From positions 1 through 64,000 of the forward strand of contig NW_024883104.1 of the NCBI RefSeq assembly GCF_019059575.1: a stretch of 64,000 bases of DNA, written 5' to 3'. The translations under genes were made by a program, and so were the position numbers. Origin of the DNA: Amphibalanus amphitrite (lineage: Eukaryota > Arthropoda > Thecostraca > Balanomorpha > Balanidae). Of the stretch, positions 9,946 to 22,050 are shown piece by piece. Position 1 is the stretch's first letter, and every line of letters begins with the position of its first letter. The notes below the pieces were generated by a model. That model saw nothing but the letters and a program-made list of their open reading frames with translations, searched no databases and had not been told where the DNA came from.

Positions 9946-12900
9946 GTCGCCCCAAAAGGCGTTATACTGGTGGTTACAGACAAAAATGCGGCACTATAAC
10001 ACTGACCCATCCCGATGCCAGCCTTCAAGGGTATTGGATGAGTCTATTCTGATCGCTCGGATACTATGTAAACCGCCTGAAACTACAGGAATAGCCTAAC
10101 ATCAGTGACCTATTGTGCTTGCTCTCTGAAAGCTTCCTCCTCATCTAATCTCCATTACCACCACCTGCCGGGCACCGGCTGTGTTCATCCGGAGTCCCGC
10201 CGCCAAACTACACAAACCCAGCGCCTGTCCGCGGCGGGAACACTGACACCGGGGTCACAAAGAAGGCTCTGTTCACGGCTAGTGGCGCACGCACCAGACG
10301 ATCACGGTAGAGCCGCGCGGCGACCGCGTCACGGCGGCGAGACCGGTTGCCAGCCCCGCCGGCCGGCCCGCTAAAAAACACCGCCCGGGGGGGGGGGGGG
10401 GCAGGTGGGTGGGGGGTGAATGTTGCTGTCGGTGACTCGAGAAGTCGTATCGCCTCTGCGCCAGAACAAATGTCGACAGCAGGTCACGCTGTCGGAACAA
10501 ATTTCGACAGCCGACTCCGGTGCCGTTGCCAAAACAGAGGTGAATTAAGTGTTTTTGTGTGTGTGCCACGTCAGCTCTGACACAGTCAGACAAAATGAGA
10601 GCTAGCATGCTATGCTCCGACACTTAAATTTGACACAGAGTGAAAAGGAACCAGCAAACAGGAACATAGATTCGTCTGTTTGGTTTGACTGGATCACTTT
10701 TGATTCTTTTAATTAGGAGTGCATATAAGTATAAGCATTTAATAAGCCATTATCAAATCAGCGGGCTTTGTTCTAGGGAGCCGGATTGATTTTACTTACC
10801 AATAGTAGTTAGCACCGTCGAAGAGAAGAACAAGGAATGTATGTAGTTCCATTTATACTGATACCGGTCCTCGCCCGGAGTCAGGTCAACGCCTGACCGC
10901 ACCGCTCCGAGGAGATCGGCCTCATAGGCGGTCAGCAGCTCTCTGTCGGGTCAGACAGTGTCACAAGGTCAGCCACAGAGGTCACCGAGTCACTGGAACT
11001 ATCTAACTTCATGGATAAGCGGTAAACACGGCGGAAAGCTAGATGAGAAAGCCAGCACAACCTGGCCATAATCATAACAGGCCTCGTTCGGTGATTATTG
11101 GAGAAGGTGCGAGAAACCCAAATAACAACAAACCTAATTCTCAGCTCGGCACTTGGTGAGAGGAGAAGGCAGACGCTGACGGGAAAACGAGGTTTACAAC
11201 AGGTGACGAAAATAACATTTGCGAAGTAATGCGTAGACCGAGCTACAATATAGTGGCAACGGCAAAAGGCAGCACTTCGAGGCAGACATTATGGAACGCA
11301 GTAGCGTGAAACATGTTTTTGTGAGTAGGGTCCCGTGGGTTTCAGCGTATCAGCTAGCTTCTCCTCCAACAACTAACTTGAACGCCCTGAAGAAGTGTCT
11401 TCGGTCCCTTCTGACCGCCCGGGTCCAGCCCGGAAGCAACAACACGAACAAGTTTGGCCACGCTGCACATTACCTTACCAATAATTTCTGAGGCATAGTT
11501 GGGGTCAAACCACCTATAAAAAGGATGAAGTATTCGTTTTTGGTACGAAAAGCTCAGTAGCTCTAATGATAGAAATGGCAGCAAAGCAAAGGAGACAAGG
11601 TTCCCGCAAGATATTATGCATAACTACTTCCATCCTTGCTTCCATCCTGGTATGGGGGACTGAATTGAAGGATAGCGAAAAATGGTAGGTACCTGGGTAC
11701 CTAACAATATTCACACCGTTCTTAGCGCAGAACACTTCTCTTAGCAGGCAAAATGGCGTATTCAACGTGCTCCGATGTGGTCGATATGAGAATGGCCCTA
11801 TCACCGATGGTTGATTAGTGTAATCCGTTTCCCAACTCATGTTTGCCGCCAATGAATCAATAATGATCATGGACACAATCACTGCCCTTGGGATTTAGAT
11901 AAAGTTAGCCACACGGTATCATGTAATGCACTTTTATACACCATAGTATAATCAAGAGAGAAAGTTGACATAACTCACTGCGGAAGTTGGCCGATTTTAA
12001 TCTCCTAACAACACGTCGCACCCTGAAGCTGTCATCCAGCGTCCCTACTAAAGTTTCTAATCAGCCTAATTAGTTATCCAGCCCACTCAGCCGCGCCGGG
12101 AGCGCGCCACAACTGTCGACGTAAGCGGAGCGCGGCGCAGTCCGCGGCTGAGATAAGACCCAGTTCCGTCTCCAGCTGTAGCCGCCAGCGGCGCTCGGAG
12201 ACTGGGGAGACTCGTCGCACCCGAGGCGCCAACTTTCCATTGTATCGACCAGGCGGACGGTTAACGAGTAACGACACCACAACGTGGTGGCTCGCCGATC
12301 CAGCTGTGGTCTCCAAGCCGCGTCTCTGCACCAAGTCACGTCTCAGGTCGGTCAACGACGACGCGACGGTGACCTCGCTATTACGTCAGACCATCCGCCG
12401 ACCTCGCCGACGCGACATGGCGGTCGGGAAAAGGCGTCTGTTCCACGGTCGGGCTGAGTAACGGAAAACCCGGTAGAATGGCGAGCCTGGTGTCTGCTAG
12501 TGGCAGTGGGCGGAAACAGACGAAAGAAGAGTCGCCCAGTCGAGCGGCTGATCTGAGCTGTGCTGCTCTCCAGTCTACAGCCACGGCTCAGAGCGGGCTG
12601 TCCAACGGTCGGCCACGGCCAGTGGTGCGCCAATAAAGCGGGACCATGCGGCGCGACACGCGACTGCAATGGAAAACACATGACCGCGTGACCGAGCCCA
12701 TCTGTGGCCACGGCGAGGAAGAGCGGGAGAAAGAGAGGGAGAGGGAGAGAGTTTCGCGGCCGGGGCCACGCCCTGACACCGGTGGAACGGACCAAACTTA
12801 AAATGGTACTGGGGGAAGGGGATTAGACTTTGCGATTAAATTAACTGGGCAGACAAAATTGAATGTTCGGGCGTGCGCTATGGGAACAATATTAACTCTC

Positions 12901-13959
12901 CCCAAGGGGATATAAAAGTATACCCATGAATATAGAAGCCAATGAAGCCAGTCGGTAAAATGGATGGCCAATAAAATGTTTCTAGTGAAAAATAAGAAAG
13001 ATTCTAAATCGTTATAATATTTCCAAGTGCTGCAGGATTGCTTTAGCCACCACGACCTAAGGAAGTAACTGGTTGTATCATGTATGGCCGCATGGTTTTG
13101 ATTGTCTCTTAGATGGACTACATTTAAGAAAATATTCAGACGACAGACAGTAATTGGCAATGAGGCAATCGCCTCCCTCCCATTCGTCGACACCCATTGA
13201 CTCGTCAAATTATCTCCTGACTACCGTCCGGGTCCATCTGTCGACTGAACAATCCGCGGCACCCGGCTCCCACCAGCTCAGAGTCCGCGTTAGCACCCTC
13301 ATTAGCTAGTAGTCATCTAATTCTGCCGCCGGCGCCAGGTCCGCTCGGGCCGGAGCTCGGCCGGTCGGTCCGTCACGGTTGGACCGGTGAGACCGACCGG
13401 CGACCGTAAAACCGCCGTAAAGCCGACCGGCCCCCGACGCTAGCCAATCACAGGGGCATCCCTGTGCGACCCGAGGGGTCCGAGGGGAGGGGTGGGGGTC
13501 GGTCACAGCCGGAACCGCCGCAAACCGGCCGGAAACGACCAACTGTGCTCGCGGAGAACGGAAGATGGGAGCTGACCGCCAGCGGAGGATTAGGCGGGAT
13601 AGAACGGGAGGTGATATTAGCTCGTGAAGTCGACCAAAAGGGAAACGTGAGCTGGGTTTTGCAGCCACACAAAGAAAAAGTAGTCATCTCTTTCGGACAT
13701 AGTCTGGTAGAAGAGTTAAAGCGAACCGAAGAATTCCATATTCTTTGAACATCAGCAGGGATATTGAAAATAAATTGGGTTATGTATTCATGTACCTACT
13801 TACACGTTTATTCGTTCAATCAAAATCATAATTAGTTTCCTCAAACCTATATATGAAGTCTACTTGACCAGGTGCTGGTGGATGTGAACAAAAACATTAT
13901 TACGAGCATTTGAACAGCAAGGCTGCATTAGAAGAAACCTCTGTTGTTGGCAGACTGAC
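9946..13959. other. Presumed potassium-channel intron plus GC-rich segments
   Basis: This lies downstream, on the minus strand, of the two channel exons at 13960-14444. No pore exon (TTIGYG-type) was found. A G12-17 run occurs at about 10388. GC- and CpG-rich blocks at 12080-12790 and 13310-13640 contain many overlapping open frames on both strands, which is what GC-rich DNA yields by chance. None resembles a known protein. Confidence 0.4.
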
Positions 13960-14444
13960 CTGAGCATGGTTTCGGAGCTGGACACTTCACTGCTGTTTGC
14001 GATTGTGAAGAGGAGCCGACTCCGATGGGACATGACCCTGGTCACAGCCACGGCCACGTCCGCCTCCTCCCGAGGCAGTTCAATGTCCTGGAACACCTGC
14101 AGGTGGGCGTACAGCTCAGCGCGGGATGATATGACACTCACACGCTGATTATCTGTCAGCCAGTGATGGGTAGTGACGTTAGATGACGATCTAGCAATGG
14201 CAGCTGTGTGACGTTCAGCAACATATGAACACCAAATACCCGTAGCCTACGAACATCATGTGACCTTTGTCTGACCCCTGACCTTGGCTCCGCCGGCCGT
14301 GTAGACCATCAGCAGCAGGATGAGGCCCAGGTGGCCGCCGACTTTCCGCAGTCGCTGCTGGGCCTTCCGCCACGAGGAGGGCGCATTGATGAAGGTGACG
14401 CTGACGCGCGGCTGGCTCTCGCTGTTGACCTTCTCGCCCATCAT
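13960..14444 (-). CDS. Two-pore-domain potassium channel (K2P/KCNK family), first two coding exons
   Basis: Exon 1 runs 14444 to 14283 and codes for 54 residues. Its ATG follows an in-frame stop and it ends AAG|gtcagg. Exon 2 runs 14096 to 13960, with acceptor cctgcag|GTG and donor AG|gtcagt. The first transmembrane segment is GGHLGLILLLMVYTAGG (about residues 36-52). The splice joins it to VFQDIELPREE, which fits the K2P pattern 'YTxxGAxxFxxIExPxE' at the start of the extracellular cap; an NSS glycosylation sequon follows. K2P channels carry background K+ current in the plasma membrane. Pore loops and later helices are not in the window on this strand, so the gene should continue beyond the left edge through long introns. 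The subfamily cannot be assigned from this part. Identification is from pattern recognition of a short region. Confidence 0.6.
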
Positions 14445-14810
14445 GCAGCGTCATCATGTCACAAGGCGGCGCCGACGGCCCTGCGGCGGCGGCGGCGGGG
14501 GCGGGGGCGGGGGCGGCAGTTAGCGCGACGGACAGACCACCGCCGAGAGCTGCCACCGCTGATGTACGGCCGGCCAGCACAGTCGAGCTGCAGAATTAAT
14601 TGTCTAATGGGGAGCGGCTACCGGTGCGGTCGCGCCGGCGGCGGTGGCAGCGCCGGCGCGGGGCTCTCGGGGTTCCCGACCCCCGCGGACTGTCCCCGCC
14701 CGGGGCTGTGCCGACGCCGGGGCTCAGCGGCAGCCAGACGCGGCCGGCCGGGACACTCACCGCCGCCGGCTCGGTCGGGCGGAAGACGGTAAATCTTGGC
14801 CGAGGCGGCC
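14445..14810 (-). promoter_or_regulatory. CpG-rich block upstream of the channel start codon
   Basis: A strongly CpG-rich stretch with GCGGCGGCGG and GGGGGCGGGGG runs sits directly 5' of the putative channel ATG on the minus strand. The position suits a promoter or 5' leader. No TATA box or initiator was identified. This is inferred from composition and position only. Confidence 0.35.
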
Positions 14811-16042
14811 AAATGGAGATATATGTCCATTGTCCAAATTAGGACAGCTCCAGTATGGAGCGTCTCTCATCCCCAGAAAAAGATCGCTCGGTATAGCGGA
14901 TTGACGCCGGGATAACTACGGCCCATTGTCAAAAATATTCGCGGATAGAATATGAGCGACGGACGCAAGAGCTCTGTACTTTGACGTAATCTACAATGAG
15001 TTGGTTTGGTTGGAATATTTACTGGGCATGTTGATGAAATGCAGCGCTGACATAAAGTGGCATTGAAAGGCTCACGCTGAAAGATGAATCGTTCTGCGGT
15101 ATTTCATGTCATAGCAAGGACAAAAAATATATGATTGGTTGGAAGTCGAAACACGGCTTCCGGTGGGTAACTGAGCGAGTGGTTTGGAATTAAATTGAAT
15201 GTCGGAAGTCACCAGTCGTAAAGTATGTCGTTGTGGAGCTCTTCAGTTCTGATAAATGCTAGCTACAAACAACACTCCAACCTAAATCAGAGTTGTGCTC
15301 TTTGGAAGTGGTTGTTTGTCATGTAACACAGCTCTCCAATGCTCTCAATGTTGTCATAACAACATCCAAACGTCCGAAAACTCGTAATCCTGTCGTTAGT
15401 GGTAAGATTGATATTGGAACAAATCGATGCATCATCCATTCAAATAATTATTAAATCAGAATTGGCTTGCTCTGCTATCAAGTTACTTTTGTGAAGTGTT
15501 TGTCAGTAATCTGGAAACGTGCCCTTTCTCTTCCGTCAGGCTCGGGCCATCGGCTCAGATATGGCTGATACAGGGTCATTAAATTAGCTTACATGCATAC
15601 ATAGCGACTATGCCTTCATCAAAACTCATCCTCTGGGCCATATTTGGGCTATTTACATTAATTTGACGGCTCCGAACTTTATGGCTAACTCAGATAACAA
15701 AGGTCGTTCGTGGTGCTAATGAAGGCCTGGAGAAGCCTTATTATCAAATTACGAGCTAAGAGCTAGTTGATCACTGATTATTAGCAATAATCGCAGCGTA
15801 GCTCGTTTTCCGCGCACAGTGCACACCTTACTATAATTGGAAGACGGATGCGTTTGAGACATCCTTAGAATAGCTAACGACTTTGGGGCTAGGCAAGCCC
15901 TCTTGCTTTGCAGAGGGGCCCCTGGATTTGCCCGTACCGCAAATGTTGCATCCGATCCCAAATGTCCGTATAGATCAAAGTCTCTTTGGTGTAGGTACTT
16001 TGGATTGCTATAAAAATGGAGAATTTATTGCAAAAATCAGTT
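14811..16042. other. No recognisable feature
   Basis: Intergenic sequence with no exon, RNA or bounded repeat that I can support. Confidence 0.45.
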
Positions 16043-16050
16043 ACGATAAC

Positions 16051-16191
16051 CAGAAGCGGCGGAACACCTTCAATTAAGCTGCCGACTTTTGGTCCCATTC
16101 TTTCCATGCAACCCCCATAGGGCTAATGTTAAAATGCCAAAATCAAAGGGGGGCACGGTGCCCCGGTGCCCTCCCGGTTCCGCCGCCTATG
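16051..16191 (-). mobile_element. 141-bp hAT-type MITE, copy 1
   Basis: Flanked by the 8-base duplication ACGATAAC (16043-16050 and 16192-16199). Ends are CAGAAGCGGCGGAAC and GGTTCCGCCGCCTATG, which are inverted. The interior holds 'TTTTGGTCCCATTCTTTCC' and 'GGGGGGCACGGTGCCCCGG', shared with copies at 36773-36913 and 38148-38300. An 8-base duplication with CA...TG ends is the hAT signature. No transposase is present. Confidence 0.85.
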
Positions 16192-16199
16192 ACGATAAC

Positions 16200-16499
16200 C
16201 CTTTTCGAGGTTCCTCTCGAATGCTACCAGTACCACCGATTAAAGTAAAATAGAAAACTCTCCTGACTGACGCTGAATCCGTCAGTCCCCGGAAGAATTC
16301 CGATCCGTATGAGTGAGCACTGTGGCCATTCAGCGCCCACAGCAGGCCCCTGTTTCCGACCACGCCCGAGCCGCCGTGCGCCACGGCCGTGGTCCCAACT
16401 GCGGCGACCCGTGAACGGTGGATGGTACCGCCAGCCAACGGCAGCGAACTACAGAGTCGGGACGACGGGCCACACCCAGCCGGGCGCCGGAGCCGTCTG
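16200..16499. other. No recognisable feature
   Basis: Moderately GC-rich sequence leading into the GACACTGATAC repeat. No exon was identified. Confidence 0.4.
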
Positions 16500-16735
16500 G
16501 CACAGCTGGGTCATTGATACCGTCAGCAATAATGGTACTGATACTGATACAAATAGTGGTATTGATACCGTTACCGATAGTGGGACTGATACTGACGTTG
16601 ATTTTGACACTGACAACGGAACCAACGGTGCTGCCAGCAACGACAGTGCTGTGATTGACACTGATACGATCACCGACACGGACACTAATGCAGACACAGA
16701 AACTGATGTCGGCACTGACGTGATATTGACACACA
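16500..16735 (+). repeat. Degenerate ACTGAT/GACACT hexamer-like minisatellite
   Basis: Imperfect ACTGAT, ACTGAC and GATACC units recur in multiples of three or six. The plus strand stays open from 16309 to 16815 (168 codons) and would encode a Thr/Asp-rich stretch such as TDTDTNSGIDTVTDSG. An AATAAA lies immediately after, at about 16811. I treat it as a repeat that happens to be open; an Asp/Thr-rich protein segment is possible but unsupported. Confidence 0.6.
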
Positions 16736-16815
16736 CACGAAGCAGACACGAACACATACACCGGCAACCACAAAAGACGGCCGTATGTCTCTCTTGTACT
16801 TCTCGCAAACAATAA

Positions 16816-17690
16816 AAAACGTGTTTATTTACCAAGCAGACTTGAAAGCGTTTGAGGTAAGTGCATTCATTTCTCCCCAGACGACCGCAGTGTAGAATTG
16901 TCAACAGAGAAGGTACCGGCATAATAGAACCCTAAAGGAGCACCATCCTGAATGTTCCCGACGGCCAACGGGCAAATGATGTCACGCTTCTATAAAATTT
17001 GTGCACAGCGTTCGTTGTCAGGACTTCCAACTTTTCCAGCATCCTTAAATATACTTACGAGCACTCACCTTCATGCGATCGACATGCACAATATGTAAGT
17101 GTGCTAACCCTAATAAGTGCGATATTTAACATGGCGCTAACAGAGACGTGTCGACTGAGACAGCTGTGAGTGGCGTTGAAGGTCTAAAAAAGAGCAGAAT
17201 ATACTCAGCAAAACTTTATAAAGACATTTAGATAGAACACTTTTTCTATAAAAATACATAAGGTCAACGCGACTTACATGAGACATTAGTCTTTGTAATT
17301 ATCAAGCCTTACCAGTGGCGCGGGAACTTCTTTCGGGCTGGGGGGGGGGGCAGACCTGATGCTTTCCTAAGACACCTAAGAACAGTTTGTTTCCTCCAAC
17401 TTTTTCTTTGGAGCATTTCTAAAGCTGATGCTTAAGTGCGTGCATACCTTCATAAATCCTTTCCGATTTTTGCCTGTGAAACTGCGTGAATTCTGACAAC
17501 TTGGAGCAGTAGAATTCAAATAAGTCTGTTGGCTGTGACAGCCTAGTGCGAAAATGAAAAACGCTTCAACAGCAGCTCCAATATTGTGTCTAATCCACCA
17601 GGACTATTTCATCTGTCTGTCAGTACGGCTTGGTAGAACACCGAACCCTAAAGGTCACCGTCACACAGACACATGAACACACGATAGACA
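16816..17690. other. Intergenic with a solo hAT-like end at 17318
   Basis: CAGTGGCGCGGGAACTTC followed by CGGGCTGGGGGGGGGG at 17318-17355 matches the terminal sequence of the element at 26687-26940. No partner end or duplication was found. The remainder shows nothing recognisable. Confidence 0.4.
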
Positions 17691-18080
<390 letters not shown>

Positions 18081-21000
18081 GGAGACAGATTTAGTCGTTT
18101 CCGGCCCACGAAGGACCGAGATCTGTTGGACCGATCCGCGGATCAGGGCGGTGGGCACGAGCCGCAGAGTAGGTACTGGTACTGCTCATAAACCTCCCGG
18201 AAACGGTCTGTCCTGCCGTAAGACGGAATTTCTGAGCCACTCTTGATTTTAGCGGGCTCACACGCTCCCAAATGTCCTTTCAGCACAGAGACGGCTCACA
18301 GCTACACTTCCTGCGCCTCCTGGCGTTCTCGAGACGACCCACTCACCCCTGCCCTCCCTGGCACCACCTTCCCCGAGATGAGTCAGTGCGGGTGTCGTAT
18401 CCGACGACTCGTCATCCCCGCCGCGACACGGGTCCGACTCCGGCCCGACTAACGAGAGGGGCCGGCCGGCGGCGGCCCGTCGCTGACGTGACGGGATCAG
18501 CGTCGCCGCCGACGGACCCTCAGCGTCACCGTCGACGGGACCACCCAGAGATCCACCACGTGACGTCCTCCTCTCTCTGGAGGTCGGATAAATCACGGCG
18601 AGATGGAGACAGGCGGACTGGGGAGTGGCGTCCTTGTTGGTTGAGTTGGGTTATCACGGAGTGATATAGCCTATGTCGGTGCTATGCATTCCAAACAGTG
18701 CGGATTTACATTTTCTTTCAGCGTCGGTGAGTACAGTAATTTTTGTGTCTTCTTTTCGTTGGATAGGGAAACAGACAAAAATAAGCTGTCATCCTTCTCT
18801 TGTGTTTTTAATTCCCGCTCATATTAAAGCAGCATTATTAAATCTCTAGAAATTATCAGCATGACTAGTCCACCTGTCTGATTTGCTTTTATATCAGGTT
18901 AATCTCATAAGGTTGCGCGATATTGGCAGCATCCTATTCGCACTGTTTTCGCTTTCCAGCAAATTCCAGCCTTAAGACGAAGAGATGGAAAGACAAATTA
19001 AAAAGAGATGAAGTCATATTGTGTTTGATGTCCATCAAAGCAATGAATAAAAAAAAAACTTGAAAAGAGCCATCACGTATTATAGCTCAGTCTTAGTATA
19101 AATTCCTGACCTCAAACGGCAGAAGAAGAAGAAGAAAAAAACGAACAGAAATGTTTATGCTTGACAAAACAGAAATTTCATCAGGATTTGATATCATTGA
19201 GACCTATAAGGATTCGTTAGTATGTGCGAAATAAACTTGCACGAAATATCTGACGCACCAGATAAAGCGTTACCCACCTAACCATTTAAAGCTTATTTCT
19301 TTAAAACTGCACTGATACGCCATATCATGTTTGCTACAAGACTTATATAATGTAATAAGTCCTTCCAAGACTTAGACAATTGCAGTTCGCATTTCCAACT
19401 TCTTTATGAGTCGGTGGTCGAAATGGCCAGCCCAACGACATGCGGTGGACATCGTACAAATGGCGGCTCAGCGAGGTGTCGGTGGCCGAGCTCATGTTGA
19501 TAGTGCGAACAAAGACGACGTCCAGTCACGCTAGCTCACAATCACACTGCGGGCTGAAAAGTTGGAACTAATGGGACAGGTGGACATTATGCCTAAATTA
19601 GGCAGCCCCGCAGAGCCAGTGATTAGAGTTACCATCAAACTCCACAGGTGGCCACTGGCCACTTTTAACTTAGCGAAGAAAGACGCAGTGCAAAGACGTG
19701 ATCATTGTGTAAATGGCTCTTAGAGTCGCTTTTTGACGATAGTCATAAGTGACATTGTTGAATTGTACCAGATCTACTTTCGGAAAACAAGTAATAGTTC
19801 CGTTTGCATTACAAGCACCCGCCATAGGTATACATCAGCAAACAATTTTAATCATGACTCCGTTACCGTCTGTTTATTACAAGCACCCGCCATATACATC
19901 AGCAAACAATTTTAATCAGAATCCGTCACCGTCTGTTTAATCTATGAGTAATTCAAGATGTTCGATGGGTAGTGCTTACCATTGATTTCGATTTTTACAT
20001 TTCAACTGCAGATTTGGTTGCCTGGTAATGCCCTCGAATTAGAAAAAAAAATTATAATATTAAATACCAAAACACTGTCTGAATAATTTTGGCGTGAAGC
20101 CTTTGATTTAGGAAAGAGTAGGAGTGAGTGATTATTTTTGTGTATTTTGACAATAATAAGTGCCTTTACCTTGCCCTAAAAAGTGATATAAGAAAGGACG
20201 ACGACCTTAGCACAGCTTGTCAAAGAGACTCAAACGCCGTATCTGTAACCATTGCTGCCTAATCCAGCTCGCTCACCACCAACAGTACGAGTACATTGGC
20301 ATTGTTTGAGGGCTAAGAGCCCTTTCATAGTGTAACCGTTGGAATTAGGCACACCAGATTACTTAAAAATATAAAGCAAATGTAAAAGCATAAAGACGAG
20401 ATCTTTCAATTCATTGTGATGTCATTAGCTAAGGCTCAAGAGTTTACCGTTTACCGGCAGTTCATCGTTTCATCAAGAACGTCATCGATGAAAGAGGGCA
20501 TTACTATGTATAACGACAAAAAATTCACCACAATGCTTGTTCTCACCTCCAGAGTTCCATGTCGCAGCGTAAAGTCCAACGGCACCCGTTTATGACCTCC
20601 CCGGCTACAGCGATTTCTTGGTGCCGGTAGCAGCAGTGTTTTAGCACTGCTATCGCTACCAAAAGATAGTGTTTATACACTGCACCGATAGATCGACACC
20701 CCTCCAACACTGACACAGACACCGACTGCAGCGCGCGGCTGGAGCACGTGCTGCTGCGAGCGGCGTGCACCGTCTGGCCGTCGAACGTCCGCGCAGCGCC
20801 AGCCCCAGCTGACCTTTGAGAGCCTCTCGGCGTCGCCGCCGCCGGTGCCCCGGGCGTCACAGTACGCGCCTGCTCCGTTCGGCTGGCCGTTTGATTCGAG
20901 GAATGTGGCTAGCTGGATATTGGAACTTGTGATGTCACGAGCGCGGCTAAGATTGGTAATACCTGGAACGTAGAATGTGCCGCCTCACAGATGTGTAATG

Positions 21001-21396
21001 CGGGACAGTCTACCGATTCGGGACGATGCAGGCCGACTGGCTGCATCCTCCTGGCCATGTGTGACGCATCTCAACGAATCGTCCATTGGATCTCTCCGCC
21101 GGTAAGGCAGGGCGAACACTAGTTTCTACTTTCGGAATTTGCATGCTTTGAATTCATGTGTAAAACTATATGTTAATCATCTTGACCTTCAAGCCTTCAA
21201 CGATCTGGCATATCGATGCACATAAAAACCCTCGTTTCTGTTGTTTGCTCTCTGGGGGGAAAGCGTCCGAGAAAATGAATAACAAAGTCCCCATGCGCTT
21301 ATTAGTGCTGCAGTAACCCGACTGAACTGACTGCATCCGAATCCGGTGCAATCATTTTAGTATTCGGAATGTGCGTTTAACTCTAAATTCGTTTTA
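18081..21396. other. Intergenic; short duplication only
   Basis: A GC-rich stretch at 18290-18560 has overlapping chance open frames. At 19799-19938 a ~65-base segment containing ACAAGCACCCGCCATA and CAGCAAACAATTTTAATCA is tandemly duplicated. One weak exon-like frame near 20535-20600 (minus) is listed among rejected items. No gene is supported. Confidence 0.4.
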
Positions 21397-21442
21397 TATA
21401 ATCCACAGATAACAGAAGTACTTGTTATCTGTGGATAACAAT

Positions 21443-21798
21443 CAGTGGCGGATCCAGGATTTTCACTGGGGAGGGGCTGCAGGTCATAATTGGGCGCCAC
21501 GCCCCGGATGGGCGCCATAGTCGCATCGTATTGGCGCTGAAATATTGGCGCCCAGTGGCCCTGACAAGAGGCGCCCAGGATCAGTATGTACAGTGACACC
21601 ACACGATTGGAAATATCGGTGCGGAGCGTACTGAAACGACGTTATTCGACTGATTTTTGCATCCTAGTCCTAGTATGCGGCACTCCGATGAGTTGCGAAT
21701 TGAAAATTGGCGCCACTGCGCCTTCGGCGCAGTGGCGCCAGTTTTCCTTGGGTGGGGGCTGCCAGCCCCCGCAGCCCCCCCCCCTGGATCCGCCACTG
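21443..21798. mobile_element. 356-bp hAT-type MITE nested in the 7-bp-TSD element
   Basis: The 8-base duplication ATAACAAT lies at 21435-21442 and 21799-21806. Ends are CAGTGGCGGATCCAGG and CCTGGATCCGCCACTG, perfect inverted repeats of 16 bases. The interior has GGCGCC-rich segments in both orientations (TTGGCGCCACTGCGCC). There is no coding capacity for a transposase. Confidence 0.9.
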
Positions 21799-21809
21799 AT
21801 AACAATGTA

Positions 21810-22020
21810 CAGTCTGTCTTAAAAGTACCGCGCAAAGTGACGGTGGATCCATCAAGCCTGACCGAGAAAGGGCCTGCTTTAATTTGAAAGTCACCGACCA
21901 ATTGACCTAGGGAATGGACGAGGATGCCAATTGCTTCGGTGACCAAAATTTAGCAGGCCCTTCCTCAGTGAGGCTCGATGGATCCACCGTCACTTTGCGC
22001 GGTACTTTTAAGACAGACTG
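21810..22020. mobile_element. 211-bp Tc1-like foldback MITE
   Basis: TA lies at 21808-21809 and 22021-22022. Ends begin CAGTCTGTCTTAAAAGTACC and are inverted over about 85 bases, including CAAAGTGACGGTGGATCCAT. The end pattern CAGT...AAAAGT with TA duplication is typical of Tc1-type elements. The centre between the arms is about 35 bases. Confidence 0.85.
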
Positions 22021-22050
22021 TACATGTACTACTGTTATCTGTGTATAATC

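Larger units (their letters stand above)
21404..22043. mobile_element. CACAGATAACAG-family element with 7-bp duplication, hosting two nested insertions
   Basis: Flanked by TATAATC (21397-21403 and 22044-22050). It begins CACAGATAACAGAAGTACT and ends GTACTACTGTTATCTGTG, the inverted form. The left terminus already contains an inverted pair (21404-21433). Inside lie a hAT MITE (21443-21798) and a Tc1-like MITE (21810-22020), leaving almost no sequence of its own. The same family occurs at 41702-43742 and 51469-51505, also with 7-base duplications. Confidence 0.75.

Noticed and set aside
12070-13750. Many overlapping 60-150-residue frames in GC-rich DNA
   Set aside because: Stop codons are rare in GC-rich sequence; frames overlap on both strands and show no domain or splice context.
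1-13959. Search for the K2P pore exon (TTIGYG/TTVGYG) on the minus strand
   Set aside because: No sequence encoding a pore signature was found by eye; the remaining exons are presumed outside the window.
20535-20620. Possible exon on the minus strand reading KRVPLDFTLRHGTLE before a GT donor
   Set aside because: Looks exon-like, but I could not recognise a family or find an acceptor or neighbouring exon; too weak to annotate.
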